Source: an uncultured bacterium
Lineage (GTDB): Bacteria; Bacillota; Clostridia; UBA1381
DNA: 64,000 bases
Assembly: GCA_905215805.1 (NCBI GenBank)
Contig: CAJMRL010000005.1
Coordinates: forward strand, 56,201-120,200
Direction of reading: 5' to 3'
The notes under the pieces were generated by a model. It made no database searches, had not been told where the DNA came from, and saw only the letters and a program-made list of their open reading frames with translations. Below are positions 35,831 to 45,262 of this stretch, one piece after another (the first letter of the stretch is position 1; each line of letters opens with the position of its first letter). The position numbers and the translations under genes are program-made.

Positions 35831-37978
35831 ATGAGTAAAACAAAAGGAGGCTTTACGCTTCCGGGCGAGAGCGGATACGAGGAGCTTACATTACAGATGG
35901 CGGAAAAATGGGGCGCTGATGTAATACGTGACAGTGACGGTACAGAGCTTTCGCCTGAGATAATCAATGCAGGCTACGGAATTTATTCCACAATCTGTAT
36001 TATAAGAGACCATAATGAATGGGCAAGAGAGAATATGGATAAGCTTCAGCAGACATTTCTTATGACTCCGCCGGCAGTGGCAGAGGAAGAGGGTCTTGTT
36101 ATAGAGCTTATGAAGGACTTTTTCTCGGAGCAGTTTGTTATAAATGATACCCCCGAATCAATTGAGTATTGGCAGGTATTCGACCGCACTTCAAACGAGG
36201 AAGTGCCAAGAGACCAGTGGTCATATGCTGACGGGAAGGTTACGCTGAAAAAAATCATTCCATGGCATAAGTATACAGTAAACTTTATGGCGTACAGAAT
36301 ATGGGAAGAGATCTCAATGTATAACCATGTTACGAATAACTGGGATAAAGAGCATCTTATGCCGATCGACCCGATGCACCCGGAAACACAGAAGTATATG
36401 CTTGACTGGATGAAAAACTGGTGTGAAACACATCCGGCTACAACAGTTGTTCGCTTTACTTCAATGTTTTATAATTTCGTATGGATATGGGGTTCGGACA
36501 GCCGCAGAAGGGAAAAATTCTCGGACTGGGCTTCCTATGACTTTACTGTTTCACCGCTGGCACTAAAGAAGTTTGAAGAAAAATTCGGCTATAGAATGAG
36601 CTCGGAAGATTTTATAAACAAGGGTAAGCTTCATGCTACTCATATGACTGCACCGGCACACAAGCTTGACTGGATGAAATTTATAAATGATTTCGTTGTT
36701 GACTATGGAAAAGAGCTTGTAGATATGGTTCACAGCTACGGCAAAAAGGCTTATGTGTTCTACGATGATTCGTGGGTAGGAGTTGAGCCATGGGGAGAAA
36801 GATTCAAGGACTTCGGCTTTGACGGACTTATCAAGTGTGTATTTAACGGATTTGAGGCAAGACTCTGCGCCGGAGTGAATGCGGTTGAAACACATGAAAT
36901 AAGACTCCATCCGTATTTGTTCCCTGTCGGACTCGGCGGCGCTCCTACATTTATGGAGGGCGGAAACCCGACAAGAGAGGCTCAGGGATATTGGAAGAAT
37001 GTAAGACGTGCTTTGCTGCGCGATAAAATAGACAGGATAGGCTTGGGCGGATATTTGTCGCTTACACTGCCGTTCCCGGATTTTAATGATTATATAGAAA
37101 AAATTTCGGATGAGTTCAGACTTATAAGAGATTTCCATGACGCCGGAAAGCCTTATGTTATAAAGCCGAAGGTTGCAGTTTTGACCTTCTGGGGCAAGCT
37201 GCGTTCATGGACATGCTCAGGCCATTATCATGAGCATCCGGAGGTTGACCTTATAAACGTTATAGAGGCGCTTTCAGGCTTGCCGGTAGACGTTGAGTTC
37301 ATATGCTTTGATGAGCTTAAGGGTGGAATTTTAGATAAATTTGATGTTGTTATAAATGCGGGCTTTGCCGGAAGCGCATGGTCCGGCGGCGAGCAGTGGA
37401 AGGATGACAGCGTTGTATCTATGCTCACAGAATGGACCGCAAAGGGCGGAGTATTCATCGGCGTTAATGAGCCGTCTGCTGTATGCGGTTATGATACATA
37501 TTTCAGAATGGCGCATGTTCTCGGTATAGACGAGGATACCGGAGCGAGAATATGCCACGGACGCTACAGCTTTGACGTTGAAGGCTCGGATGCTTTATGC
37601 GAGGGCGCTTCATTTGTATCGGATAAGAATCTTTATATCACAGACGGCGATACGAAGGTTCTTGCGGCTGACGGAAATATGCCTGCGGTTACAGTACATA
37701 ATTTTGGAAAGGGCTGCGGAGTTTATATCTCCAGCTTCCGTCATAACGAGGCTAATAACCGTACTCTCCTCAACCTCATTATACAGGCAACAGGCGGAGA
37801 CCTCGGACAGGATTACCTTACAGATAATATCATGACAGAGTGCTGCTATTATCCTGACGGCAAGAAGCTGGTAATTATAAACAACAGCGATACAGAACAA
37901 ACTACAACAGTAAAAACACCGCAGGGCGCAAAAACTGTTACGCTTGCTCCGTTTGATACCCAGTTTATTGATCTTTAA
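35831..37978 (+). CDS. GH112 1,3-beta-galactosyl-N-acetylhexosamine phosphorylase
   Basis: A 715-residue cytoplasmic phosphorylase of family GH112, which splits galacto-N-biose or lacto-N-biose with phosphate to galactose-1-phosphate and N-acetylhexosamine. The whole length resembles Bifidobacterium LnpA: GFTLPGESGYEELTLQMAEK at the start, WGADVIRDSDGTELS, RDHNEW, NHVTNNW, and YDDSWVGVEPWGERF, where an Asp should be the general acid. No signal peptide, so the disaccharide must be imported. An ATG at 35825 is also possible. No transporter or galactose gene sits beside it; a GH29 fucosidase is 17 kb away. Confidence 0.92.
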   Translation: MSKTKGGFTLPGESGYEELTLQMAEKWGADVIRDSDGTELSPEIINAGYGIYSTICIIRDHNEWARENMDKLQQTFLMTPPAVAEEEGLVIELMKDFFSEQFVINDTPESIEYWQVFDRTSNEEVPRDQWSYADGKVTLKKIIPWHKYTVNFMAYRIWEEISMYNHVTNNWDKEHLMPIDPMHPETQKYMLDWMKNWCETHPATTVVRFTSMFYNFVWIWGSDSRRREKFSDWASYDFTVSPLALKKFEEKFGYRMSSEDFINKGKLHATHMTAPAHKLDWMKFINDFVVDYGKELVDMVHSYGKKAYVFYDDSWVGVEPWGERFKDFGFDGLIKCVFNGFEARLCAGVNAVETHEIRLHPYLFPVGLGGAPTFMEGGNPTREAQGYWKNVRRALLRDKIDRIGLGGYLSLTLPFPDFNDYIEKISDEFRLIRDFHDAGKPYVIKPKVAVLTFWGKLRSWTCSGHYHEHPEVDLINVIEALSGLPVDVEFICFDELKGGILDKFDVVINAGFAGSAWSGGEQWKDDSVVSMLTEWTAKGGVFIGVNEPSAVCGYDTYFRMAHVLGIDEDTGARICHGRYSFDVEGSDALCEGASFVSDKNLYITDGDTKVLAADGNMPAVTVHNFGKGCGVYISSFRHNEANNRTLLNLIIQATGGDLGQDYLTDNIMTECCYYPDGKKLVIINNSDTEQTTTVKTPQGAKTVTLAPFDTQFIDL

Positions 37979-37991
37979 TATAAAAATTCAT

Positions 37992-38029
37992 AAAAAACCG
38001 AACTGCCAAACTGCAATTCGGTTTTTTTT
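37992..38029. terminator. Bidirectional terminator
   Basis: AAAAAACCGAA (37992-38002) pairs with TTCGGTTTTTT (38017-38027) between the converging GH112 and 3D-domain genes. Confidence 0.85.
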
Positions 38030-38030
38030 A

Positions 38031-39164
38031 TTATTCAAGAATATATACATTGCATGAGCGTCTGCCAAAGGTGTTTACAGAAGCGACCGAACCTTCATAG
38101 CAAAGGTCAATCCTGTTGCCCTTAATAGCTCCGCCTGTATCCTCGGCGCTTGCAACGCCGTAAGTCCATGTACCGTCTGTGCTTTCAACATATACCTTTG
38201 AACCCAGCGGTACCACGCTTGGGTCTACCGCAACGATTCCGTAGCCGAGAGAATTTCCCATTGCGGAAACCGTATATCCGCCGTTCTCAGACGGTGAGGT
38301 AGAGTAAGCGGTTGCCGTCATGGTTATTTTCTTTGTATATTTCATTCCGTTTATAGTATTTCCGGAATCTACCGATGACGTAGGCGTCGAAGAAGGCGCT
38401 GTAACTGTTTTTACAGGCTCCTTTGTGCCGTTGGCAATAACCTTGTTCACCGGTTCCTTTGTGACTGATTCACTTACAATATTTCTTGAAACTTCAATAT
38501 TATTTCTGTATTCTACATTGTAAACCGTTGTTTTTTCTCCGGCAGAGCCTTCTGTAACGACTCTTGTTTCTCCCTTTGGTATTGAAGGGTCATCGATGTA
38601 TTCGACCGAAAATTCAATAGGCGTTACCTGCTTTTCTTCTTCATATGACACGCTTACTATTTCTATTGTATCGCTGTCCGCAAGACTCTGTCCGTTTGAA
38701 GAAATCTCGTCATACTCGCCGGGGATATATCCCGCTTCTACAAGAGCGTCCGTTGTGTCTGCTTTTGTGACCGTAACGACCTCCTCGGCGTCGCCGTTTT
38801 TGATCGTCACCTGTTTGCCTCTTGTAATTACTATATTATTTGTTTTATCAAGCTCGCTGTCTACAGGAACGTTGATTTTGTCTGATTCAGAAACATCAAC
38901 GCCGTGCTCTTCCAACGCCTGCTCAACATTATCAACGCGCGTTTTAAGCGTAACCGTCTGATTGGTGCCGTTAAATTCATTGATCTCTGTAATAGTCACT
39001 TCCTTGGCGCTTGCGGAATAAACCGCTCCAACCGAAACTGTGCATATTGCAGCCACAGTAAATATTGAAAGCATTTTTCTTCTGAATCTGGCTTTACGCT
39101 TCTCTGCGCGGCGTTTAGCAATTTTCTGAAGCTGTAATTGTTTTCGTCTTTCCTGTGTATCCAT
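38031..39164 (-). CDS. G5/DUF348/3D-domain cell-wall protein (YabE-like)
   Basis: A 377-residue exported protein. After a basic N terminus and a signal anchor (about 28-50) come DUF348 repeats (VTLKTRVDNVEQALEEHGV; VTVTKADTTDALVEAGYI), a G5 domain (about 185-245) and a C-terminal 3D domain with KYTKKITMTATAYS, GTWTYGVASAEDTGGAIKG and NRIDLCYE, the three Asp residues that name the family. Such proteins (YabE, Rpf-like) remodel peptidoglycan, probably as lytic transglycosylases. A WalR-like box sits just upstream of a consensus promoter. The start has an AAGGAG site. Confidence 0.88.
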   Translation of the reverse strand: MDTQERRKQLQLQKIAKRRAEKRKARFRRKMLSIFTVAAICTVSVGAVYSASAKEVTITEINEFNGTNQTVTLKTRVDNVEQALEEHGVDVSESDKINVPVDSELDKTNNIVITRGKQVTIKNGDAEEVVTVTKADTTDALVEAGYIPGEYDEISSNGQSLADSDTIEIVSVSYEEEKQVTPIEFSVEYIDDPSIPKGETRVVTEGSAGEKTTVYNVEYRNNIEVSRNIVSESVTKEPVNKVIANGTKEPVKTVTAPSSTPTSSVDSGNTINGMKYTKKITMTATAYSTSPSENGGYTVSAMGNSLGYGIVAVDPSVVPLGSKVYVESTDGTWTYGVASAEDTGGAIKGNRIDLCYEGSVASVNTFGRRSCNVYILE

Positions 39165-39194
39165 TCACCATACTCCTTCCTTGATTACTTGGAT

Positions 39195-39247
39195 ATTATA
39201 CTACATTATTGTTACAATGTCAAGAGTTTTGTTACAATAATATTACA
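39195..39247 (-). promoter_or_regulatory. Consensus promoter with a WalR-like box
   Basis: On the minus strand, TTGACA (39223-39218) and TATAAT (39200-39195) are exactly 17 apart. Eight bases upstream of the -35 lies TGTAAT-ATTAT-TGTAAC (39247-39231), a full match to the WalR (YycF) pattern TGTWAH-N5-TGTWAH. Two further TTGTTACAA units occur at 39209-39217 and 39260-39268. The downstream gene is a cell-wall hydrolase-type protein, as expected for this regulon. Confidence 0.7.
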
Positions 39248-39461
39248 TAAAAATTTCGATTGTTACAACCTGTCCATTATCTTTGATAAAATAATTGTTA
39301 TTTTGTGAGAATTGCAGAACAAAAAGATCTCATATTATATAATATATGAAAGAAAAGTCAAAAATATACCAATAAAATAAATTTTATATTACAAGTATAA
39401 ATAAAAGCGGCTATGTCAATAATTACAATATCATAAAAATAAATCCAATGGAGGGAATAAT

Positions 39462-39740
39462 ATGCGTGATACCACAAAAAAAGCAGTAATATTGAATAAT
39501 TTCACATCACCTTATATAAGTGAGGCAATAATTATATTGAAGGATTATGATGCAAGAATGGAAAGCTATATAATACAGGAAGCTGAAAAAATTGTTTCTG
39601 ATTATATAGACAGACAAAAAAAGAGCGGACAGCTTCAGGTGAAAGCCGTCCGTCAAAAAAGATTCAGTCCGATATTTGTTCTTACAGCCATAGGTCTTAT
39701 AGCTGTTTCTTTAGCGGCATACTATTTTCTTGGCTCTTAA
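39462..39740 (+). CDS. Small C-terminally anchored membrane protein
   Basis: A 92-residue protein of unknown function with a GGAGGG ribosome site. The first 70 residues are soluble, charged and probably helical (EAIIILKDYDARMESYIIQE). Residues about 72-90 form a single membrane helix (FVLTAIGLIAVSLAAYYFLG) ending almost at the C terminus, so the body should face the cytoplasm. The stop overlaps the end of the opposite-strand zinc-ribbon gene by four bases. Confidence 0.65.
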   Translation: MRDTTKKAVILNNFTSPYISEAIIILKDYDARMESYIIQEAEKIVSDYIDRQKKSGQLQVKAVRQKRFSPIFVLTAIGLIAVSLAAYYFLGS

Positions 39741-40618
39741 GCTGAGAAATTATCATCTATATAATCTATATATTTCTCATAATCGGCAGCCGAGGAAGAG
39801 TTTTCGTCATACTCAAAATCATAATAAGCAACGGAATCCGATTCCTCATGTATAACGTATTTGCGGTGACGGATTATCCCGTCTTCCTTTATAGTTATGG
39901 CATACCATGTGCTTCCGGCAAGGGAATAATCTACGGTGCCGCCCGCCTTCCGTGCGTATTCCTTCATAAGTGATGATGGTGTTCCGCCGGGGTACTCCTG
40001 CGTATAAATTTTCATGGTAGCTCCGCCGGAGGAGTCGACAATATTAAGCTCTTGTCCTTCTTCGGTATCGTTTTTAGCAAAGCCGGGAGGATAAGGGCAA
40101 TCAATCCCTATTGAAAGCGAGCAGACTCTGTATCCGTCTCCGTCCGTATTATCGTTGTTCTCTTTGGCTACCGATATAGAAGGAGCGGGAGTTGCCGGGA
40201 CAGCGGTATTATCAGGCTGCATGGTGGGTATTGCGGTAGCATTTAAATTTACAGAACCATCCTGAGTTTTCCATGGCGCATCATCGCTGCTCATGGTAGT
40301 TACCGTAAAAGAAATAGCGGCTATAATAGCAGTAAAAAGTAAAATAGCAACAACTGTTATCAGAACCAGACGGTTTTTGCGTCTGCGCTGGCGCTGTTCC
40401 TGCTTTTTCTTTTTCTTAAGGCTTTCTATACGCTCTTCCTTGCGCTCCTGAGCTTGCTTCATTCTCTGACGCCTCATGCGCTCTCTTTGAAGCTCTTCAA
40501 GCTGTCTCGCTTTTGCAGAGCTTTCACTATGCTGACTGCGTCGCACAGACTGACCGCATCGGTCACAGAAGCGCGTGCCGTCCTTGAGCGCTTTTCCGCA
40601 GTTTTTGCAGTATATCAT
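39737..40618 (-). CDS. Zinc-ribbon, single-pass membrane protein
   Basis: A 293-residue protein. An N-terminal zinc ribbon (YCKNCGKALKDGTRFCDRCG, two CxxC pairs) leads into a long Arg/Lys/Glu-rich probable coiled coil (about 30-85), one membrane helix (about 86-108), a Thr/Pro-rich outer linker, and an outer domain of about 135 residues (about 160-293, rich in Tyr and Asp) of no recognised family. Zinc-ribbon/TM proteins of this kind are common in Clostridia and are suspected sensors or scaffolds. A GGAGC site precedes the ATG. No operon partner is clear. Confidence 0.75.
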   Translation of the reverse strand: MIYCKNCGKALKDGTRFCDRCGQSVRRSQHSESSAKARQLEELQRERMRRQRMKQAQERKEERIESLKKKKKQEQRQRRRKNRLVLITVVAILLFTAIIAAISFTVTTMSSDDAPWKTQDGSVNLNATAIPTMQPDNTAVPATPAPSISVAKENNDNTDGDGYRVCSLSIGIDCPYPPGFAKNDTEEGQELNIVDSSGGATMKIYTQEYPGGTPSSLMKEYARKAGGTVDYSLAGSTWYAITIKEDGIIRHRKYVIHEESDSVAYYDFEYDENSSSAADYEKYIDYIDDNFSA

Positions 40619-40778
40619 ATATATAGCTCCTTATATGCTTAGAATAAAGACTGCCTTAAATATGCGCAGTCTAATATAATATCCATGATATTATACTATA
40701 TTTATTCTCGGATTGCAAGAACTATTTTCAAAAATTTACAGGATTGTTACATATGAATAAATAAAATGGTGCAAATAT

Positions 40779-42041
40779 TTATTTACGTATTTTCACAGCA
40801 GACTGAGTCTTGAATACGGCGCGGAAGGAAATTGTATGGTCATTGATTTTTGAAGCCGAGATTTTACCCTTATGTGATTCAACTATGCGCCTTGCCATTG
40901 AAAGACCTATACCATATCCGCCGGTATCTCTTGAGCGGGATGAATCGGGGCGGTAGAAACGGTCGAACAGACGGCCAAGGCTTGTCTCGTCTATGCTGTC
41001 CGCGCTGTTGCGCACTTCTATAGTTATATTTTTTCCTTCGCGCTTTAAGGATGCTTTTATTGTGCCTCCTTCGTTTGAATATTTTATAGCGTTGTCTATA
41101 AATATTGATATAAGATTTTTTATAGCGTTTTCATCTCCGTGAAAGCTTACATTTTGTGCGGAATTTACCTTAAGAGTTTTGCCGTTCTGCTTTGCCATCG
41201 TAATAAAGGGCTGAGCTGTTTCAAAAAATGTTTTGCTCAGATCAAATGTACCGTATATGGGCGTGAACGAAGTTTCCTCCATTTTTGCAAGCTGCAGCAT
41301 GCTTTTTACAAGCTTGTCCAAACGTGACACCTGATTTTTTATACTGCCGAGCCACTCGTTAGAGCCGTTCATAAGCTCCAGTACCTCTACATTGGCGTTT
41401 ATTATTGCAAGCGGCGTTTTTAGCTCATGCCCGGCGTCGGTCACAAAACGTTTTTGCTTCTCTATATTGTCTATCATGGGCTTTATGACACGCTTGGAAA
41501 ACATGAAAATAACTATAAATATAGCCATCATGCAGAAAAGCGCTATAAAGCATGAGGTAAGGATCATTGCAAACGTTGATTGCAGCTGAAGCGAACAATC
41601 GAGAAAGATCACAATTTTTCCAAAGTCGGTGTCCTGAACAAGGTAGCGGTACATATTTGAATATCCGGAGGAAAAACCGGAATTGAGCGCCTTTGCGGCA
41701 TGACGGATAGCGGCGCTTTCTGTAACCGCGGCAACATGAGATGTGTTTATATCGATAATGTTTCTAAGCTTATCATACTGAACTATAAAATATCTCGTTT
41801 GATAAGGACTTTCTTCATTAAATTGTGAAGGCAGATCTCTTCTGTTGTTCCATTCTCTTTCTTCGGGCAGTATTTCCGGAAGGATTCCGTTGTTTTCAGC
41901 TATAAACGCAAGCATATCATCAGCATTTTGTGTTGTATGGTAGAAATTCATTATATTCATAAGAGCGAATATAATTATAAGCATTATTGCCACAGCTATC
42001 ATTGTGACAGTTATTAGCTTGGCTCTGAGCTGATTAATCAT
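40779..42041 (-). CDS. Two-component sensor histidine kinase
   Basis: A 420-residue membrane kinase. Two N-terminal helices (about 8-30 and 155-180) bracket an outside sensor loop of about 125 residues. The HisKA phosphorylation site is in DAGHELKTPLAIINANVEVL; the HATPase domain shows IDNAIKYSNEGG (N box), GRLFDRFYRPD and GGYGIGLSMARRIVE (G2 box). No HAMP is obvious. Its start overlaps the response-regulator stop by one base (TAATG), so the pair is coupled. Its signal and targets are unknown. Confidence 0.92.
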   Translation of the reverse strand: MINQLRAKLITVTMIAVAIMLIIIFALMNIMNFYHTTQNADDMLAFIAENNGILPEILPEEREWNNRRDLPSQFNEESPYQTRYFIVQYDKLRNIIDINTSHVAAVTESAAIRHAAKALNSGFSSGYSNMYRYLVQDTDFGKIVIFLDCSLQLQSTFAMILTSCFIALFCMMAIFIVIFMFSKRVIKPMIDNIEKQKRFVTDAGHELKTPLAIINANVEVLELMNGSNEWLGSIKNQVSRLDKLVKSMLQLAKMEETSFTPIYGTFDLSKTFFETAQPFITMAKQNGKTLKVNSAQNVSFHGDENAIKNLISIFIDNAIKYSNEGGTIKASLKREGKNITIEVRNSADSIDETSLGRLFDRFYRPDSSRSRDTGGYGIGLSMARRIVESHKGKISASKINDHTISFRAVFKTQSAVKIRK

Positions 42042-42706
42042 TATACATCAATCCTTTTCAAGGTATAGCCGTTTGGCGAGGTTTTTTCTATTTTTATATT
42101 TGCGTTAAGCGCATCGAGTTTTTTTCTGAGGTATGATATATACAATATTACTTCATCCGCTTTTGCCTCACAGTCCCATGCTCTTTCGGCAATTTTTTCA
42201 ATAGAATTTTCCTTGCCTTCTGCTTTTATGAGAAACCGCAGCATTTCATATTCCAAATTTCCCAGTCGGAATGAGGATTTGTCATTGCTCATTTCGAGAG
42301 TTTCTTTGTTTAGAGAAATGTTTCCCGCGCGCAAAACAGTCGGCTCGCATATTTCACGTGTTGCGGCTCTTATTCTTGCCAAAAGCTCTCCCATTGCGAA
42401 AGGCTTTACTATGTAATCGTTTGCTCCGGAGTCAAGTCCGGCTATTCGGTCGCTTATATCAGCCTTTGCGGTAAGCATTATGACCGGAGCGTCTATAGCG
42501 TTATCGCGAAGATATTTCAAAACCTCAAGACCGCTCTTTCCCGGCATCATTATATCTAAAATGTACGCGTCAAAATCACCGTTATGCGCCATTTCTATTG
42601 CCTGTTCGCCGTCGTATGCACATTCAACATCATATCCGTTGTGACGCAGTATCACTTCTATCGCGCGGGAAAGCTCCCGCTCGTCATCTGCAAGTAAAAG
42701 TTTCAA
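42041..42706 (-). CDS. OmpR-family response regulator
   Basis: A 221-residue response regulator. The receiver has the acidic pair LADDERE, the phospho-accepting Asp in AYILDIMMPGKSG, MLTAKAD and the Lys in YIVKPFAMGELLARI. The C-terminal winged helix spans about 125-221. The start codon is TTG with AGGAG 9 bases upstream; the nearest ATG is out of frame. It follows the alarmone synthetase by 46 bases without a terminator and probably belongs to the same transcript. Confidence 0.9.
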   Translation of the reverse strand: MKLLLADDERELSRAIEVILRHNGYDVECAYDGEQAIEMAHNGDFDAYILDIMMPGKSGLEVLKYLRDNAIDAPVIMLTAKADISDRIAGLDSGANDYIVKPFAMGELLARIRAATREICEPTVLRAGNISLNKETLEMSNDKSSFRLGNLEYEMLRFLIKAEGKENSIEKIAERAWDCEAKADEVILYISYLRKKLDALNANIKIEKTSPNGYTLKRIDV

Positions 42707-42752
42707 TTAAATCATCTCCTGTTTTATGTATAACGCTTTAAAAGCATTTGAA

Positions 42753-43370
42753 TCATTCCATGTTTCCGTCGATCATATCGCGTATAGCCTGAAAGTTCAT
42801 TTCCGTAGACGCTATCTCATCGGCGCAGCGCCTAAGCTCTCTTCCTATAATATCGGCATTGGGGATATCGTGCTTATATTTGAGCTTATGATCAAGACTT
42901 GCCCAAAAATCCATTGCCATAGTCCGCAGCTGTATTTCCGCGAAAACATCGACCGTGTCCCCTCCGACATGAAGCGGCAGCCTGACGATTATATGATAGC
43001 TCCTATAGCCGCTTTCCTTTGGATTTTTTATATAATCCTTTGTCTGTATGACCTCAATATCGGACTGGCTCTCAAGCATATCCGCAACCATATATACATC
43101 GTCTATATATGTGCATATGACGCGTATTCCGGCGGCGTCATAGATATTTCCCAAGACTGCCTCGGCATTTTCCGGCAGACCATGCTTCCTTAGCTTGGTT
43201 TTCATGCTTTCGACTGATTTTATTCTTGCGGTATAATGCTCTATAGGGTCTCTGAAATTATGTATAAGCCTGTATTTGCGTATAATATCAAGTCTTGAGG
43301 TGATTTCTATAATAGCTCCTTCAAGATATACAAGCCTCTCGCCGTAAAATTCTTCCTTAGTAATTTCCAT
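42753..43370 (-). CDS. Small alarmone synthetase, RelQ/YjbM-like GTP pyrophosphokinase
   Basis: A 205-residue single-domain (p)ppGpp synthetase. The synthetase motifs are present: HYTARIKSVESMKTKLRKHG (ATP-side basic residues), DAAGIRVICTYIDDVYMVADML, KNPKESGYRSYHIIV and EIQLRTMAMDFWASLDHKLKYK with the catalytic Glu-x-Gln. There is no hydrolase or TGS domain, matching RelQ-type enzymes that respond at the transcription level. GGAGGT lies 6 bases before the ATG, which shares a base with the upstream HAD stop (TGATG). Its coupling to a two-component pair downstream is notable. Confidence 0.9.
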   Translation of the reverse strand: MEITKEEFYGERLVYLEGAIIEITSRLDIIRKYRLIHNFRDPIEHYTARIKSVESMKTKLRKHGLPENAEAVLGNIYDAAGIRVICTYIDDVYMVADMLESQSDIEVIQTKDYIKNPKESGYRSYHIIVRLPLHVGGDTVDVFAEIQLRTMAMDFWASLDHKLKYKHDIPNADIIGRELRRCADEIASTEMNFQAIRDMIDGNME

Positions 43371-44011
43371 CACATTACCTCCGTTACCTTAATAGCATCA
43401 AACGCGCTTTCAACGCAGGCATAAGCCTTGGATAAAACCTCCTCCGGCGGACGTTTCATATCCGGGATACATATGACCGGGATCCCCGCGCTTATGCCGG
43501 CGCGCACGCCGTTTTCACTGTCCTCAAACACAACCGCGTCATTCGGGTCGGTATTTCCGAGTGCTTTTAGGAAAATATCCGGAGCAGGCTTTGAGCGGCT
43601 GACCATATCTCCTCCTATGATTTCACCGAAATATTTCCCAAGTCCGGCGGCGTCTATATATTTTTTTACAAATTCAGCCTCGGTGGATGACGCCACGCAG
43701 CACTCTGTCCCTTTGCCGCAAAGACTTTCCAAAAGCTCCGGAATCCCGGGCTTGACCGGAAGACCGGTTTGAGCGTTTTTTTCCATGCTAAGCCTTGCTT
43801 TGGCGCTCAGTTTTTCAAACGGATACTCATTTCCGTAAATTCTGCACATTTTTTCCTTTACCGCTCCTGAAGCGAGTCCGATAGTTTGAGTATATATCTC
43901 CTCGGTAAGCGTATAGCCTTCCTCAGCCATAACCTTACTTAGCTCTTTCATAAAAAGTCTTTCGGTGTCAAAGATAAGACCATCCATATCAAATATTGCT
44001 TTTTTTAACAT
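43370..44011 (-). CDS. HAD-superfamily phosphatase
   Basis: A HAD subfamily IA hydrolase of about 213 residues (217 from the first ATG at 44023). Motif I is AIFDMDGLIFDTERLF, motif II VASSTEAE, the Lys is in SKPAPDIFLKAL and motif IV is VFEDSENGVRAG. It resembles beta-phosphoglucomutase and other sugar-phosphate phosphatases; the substrate is unknown. Its stop codon overlaps the start of the alarmone synthetase, so it is probably the first gene of a four-gene run with the synthetase and the two-component pair. Confidence 0.88.
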   Translation of the reverse strand: MLKKAIFDMDGLIFDTERLFMKELSKVMAEEGYTLTEEIYTQTIGLASGAVKEKMCRIYGNEYPFEKLSAKARLSMEKNAQTGLPVKPGIPELLESLCGKGTECCVASSTEAEFVKKYIDAAGLGKYFGEIIGGDMVSRSKPAPDIFLKALGNTDPNDAVVFEDSENGVRAGISAGIPVICIPDMKRPPEEVLSKAYACVESAFDAIKVTEVM

Positions 44012-44321
44012 TTTATCCTCCATTTTGCATTTTCAGCGGTGAAAATATATATAATAATATACCTTTTATTCTACTTTATGACTGCTCTAATTATATCAAA
44101 TCCAACATAATAAGTCAATAATTCTGACCGCTGTGATATCAGGATTTACATTTTATTTTCCGATTATTAACAGTAAAGATAAAAAAACTTTTATCTTTAG
44201 TCAAATTTGTCATATTTTTTTCAAATAGGACAAAAAATATATTTAGAATTAATCTTGAAAAAATAATTAATAGTGGTAAAATATTAATGCTGACATTTTT
44301 AACGGTTCTGGAGGAATATAT
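44012..44321. other. AT-rich divergent intergenic region with AEC promoter
   Basis: No gene is seen. A plus-strand promoter, TTGAAA (44255-44260) with TAAAAT (44277-44282), 16-base spacing, leads to the AEC transporter, whose ATG follows GGAGGAATATAT. The left half contains many short A/T tracts without clear structure. Confidence 0.55.
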
Positions 44322-45248
44322 ATGGATATACAAGTAATAATAAATCAACTGATGATATTGTTTTTGGTAATACTGGTTGGATTTATCCTGTTCAAGGTTA
44401 AAATAATGACAGTTGAATTTAATAAGCTATTGACAAGGCTTCTTCTTGATATAACTCTTCCGGCGATGATACTGGCTTCTGTAATGGAGCAGACACAGCG
44501 GCCGGAGATGAAAACGGTGCTTACTGTATTAGCTATAGCGTTTGCGCTTTATTTTGTGGTTCTGCCGCTTATAAGCGTAGTGCTTGTAAAGGTTTTGAGG
44601 ATTCCAAAGGTCGAACAGGGATTATATATTTTTATGAATATATTTTCTAATATAGGCTTTATGGGTTTTCCGATGATCAATGCGATATATGGCTCTGACG
44701 CCGTATTCTATGCGGCAATATTCAACCTTATATTTAATTTGTGTATTTATACGTTAGGCGTTCCGATAATGCGTTACGGCACGGGTCAGAGGACTGAATT
44801 CAATGCGAAATCACTTCTTACGCCCGGAATAATTCTGAGCTTGGCTGCTATTGTGATTTATTTCTTTAATATTCCATGCCATAAGGTTTTGGCGGATGCA
44901 GTTGATATGATAGGCTCGATAACCTCGCCTGTAGCGATGCTGCTCATAGGAGCAACGCTGGCGCGTATGGATATAAAGGCGGTATTTACGGAATGGAGAA
45001 TTTACCCCTTCTCCTTGATAAAGCAGATACTTATACCGCTTCTTTTATGGTTCCCTTTAAAATGGCTTGTACATGACGAGCTTATTTTGGGAATATCTCT
45101 TATAATGATTTCTATGCCGATTGCCAATACGGCGGTTCTGTTTGCAACGGAGTATGACGGAAATGAGATGCTCGCAGCAAAGACAGTATTTATAACTACG
45201 GTCATGTCTATAGGAACTATACCGCTTGTTATTGGCTTGTGTATGTAA
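44322..45248 (+). CDS. AEC-family (auxin efflux carrier/malate permease-like) transporter
   Basis: A 308-residue integral membrane protein with about ten hydrophobic helices in two halves. N-terminal MILFLVILVGFILFKVKIMT and the glycine-proline rich SNIGFMGFPMINAIYG near the first crossover are AEC signatures; a second crossover lies near TSPVAMLLIGATLARM. The family carries auxin-like acids, malate or other organic anions. The close neighbour ldh (convergent, 100 bases away) makes an organic acid substrate attractive but unproven. The start has GGAGG. Confidence 0.88.
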   Translation: MDIQVIINQLMILFLVILVGFILFKVKIMTVEFNKLLTRLLLDITLPAMILASVMEQTQRPEMKTVLTVLAIAFALYFVVLPLISVVLVKVLRIPKVEQGLYIFMNIFSNIGFMGFPMINAIYGSDAVFYAAIFNLIFNLCIYTLGVPIMRYGTGQRTEFNAKSLLTPGIILSLAAIVIYFFNIPCHKVLADAVDMIGSITSPVAMLLIGATLARMDIKAVFTEWRIYPFSLIKQILIPLLLWFPLKWLVHDELILGISLIMISMPIANTAVLFATEYDGNEMLAAKTVFITTVMSIGTIPLVIGLCM

Positions 45249-45262
45249 TCGTATTGCGGACA

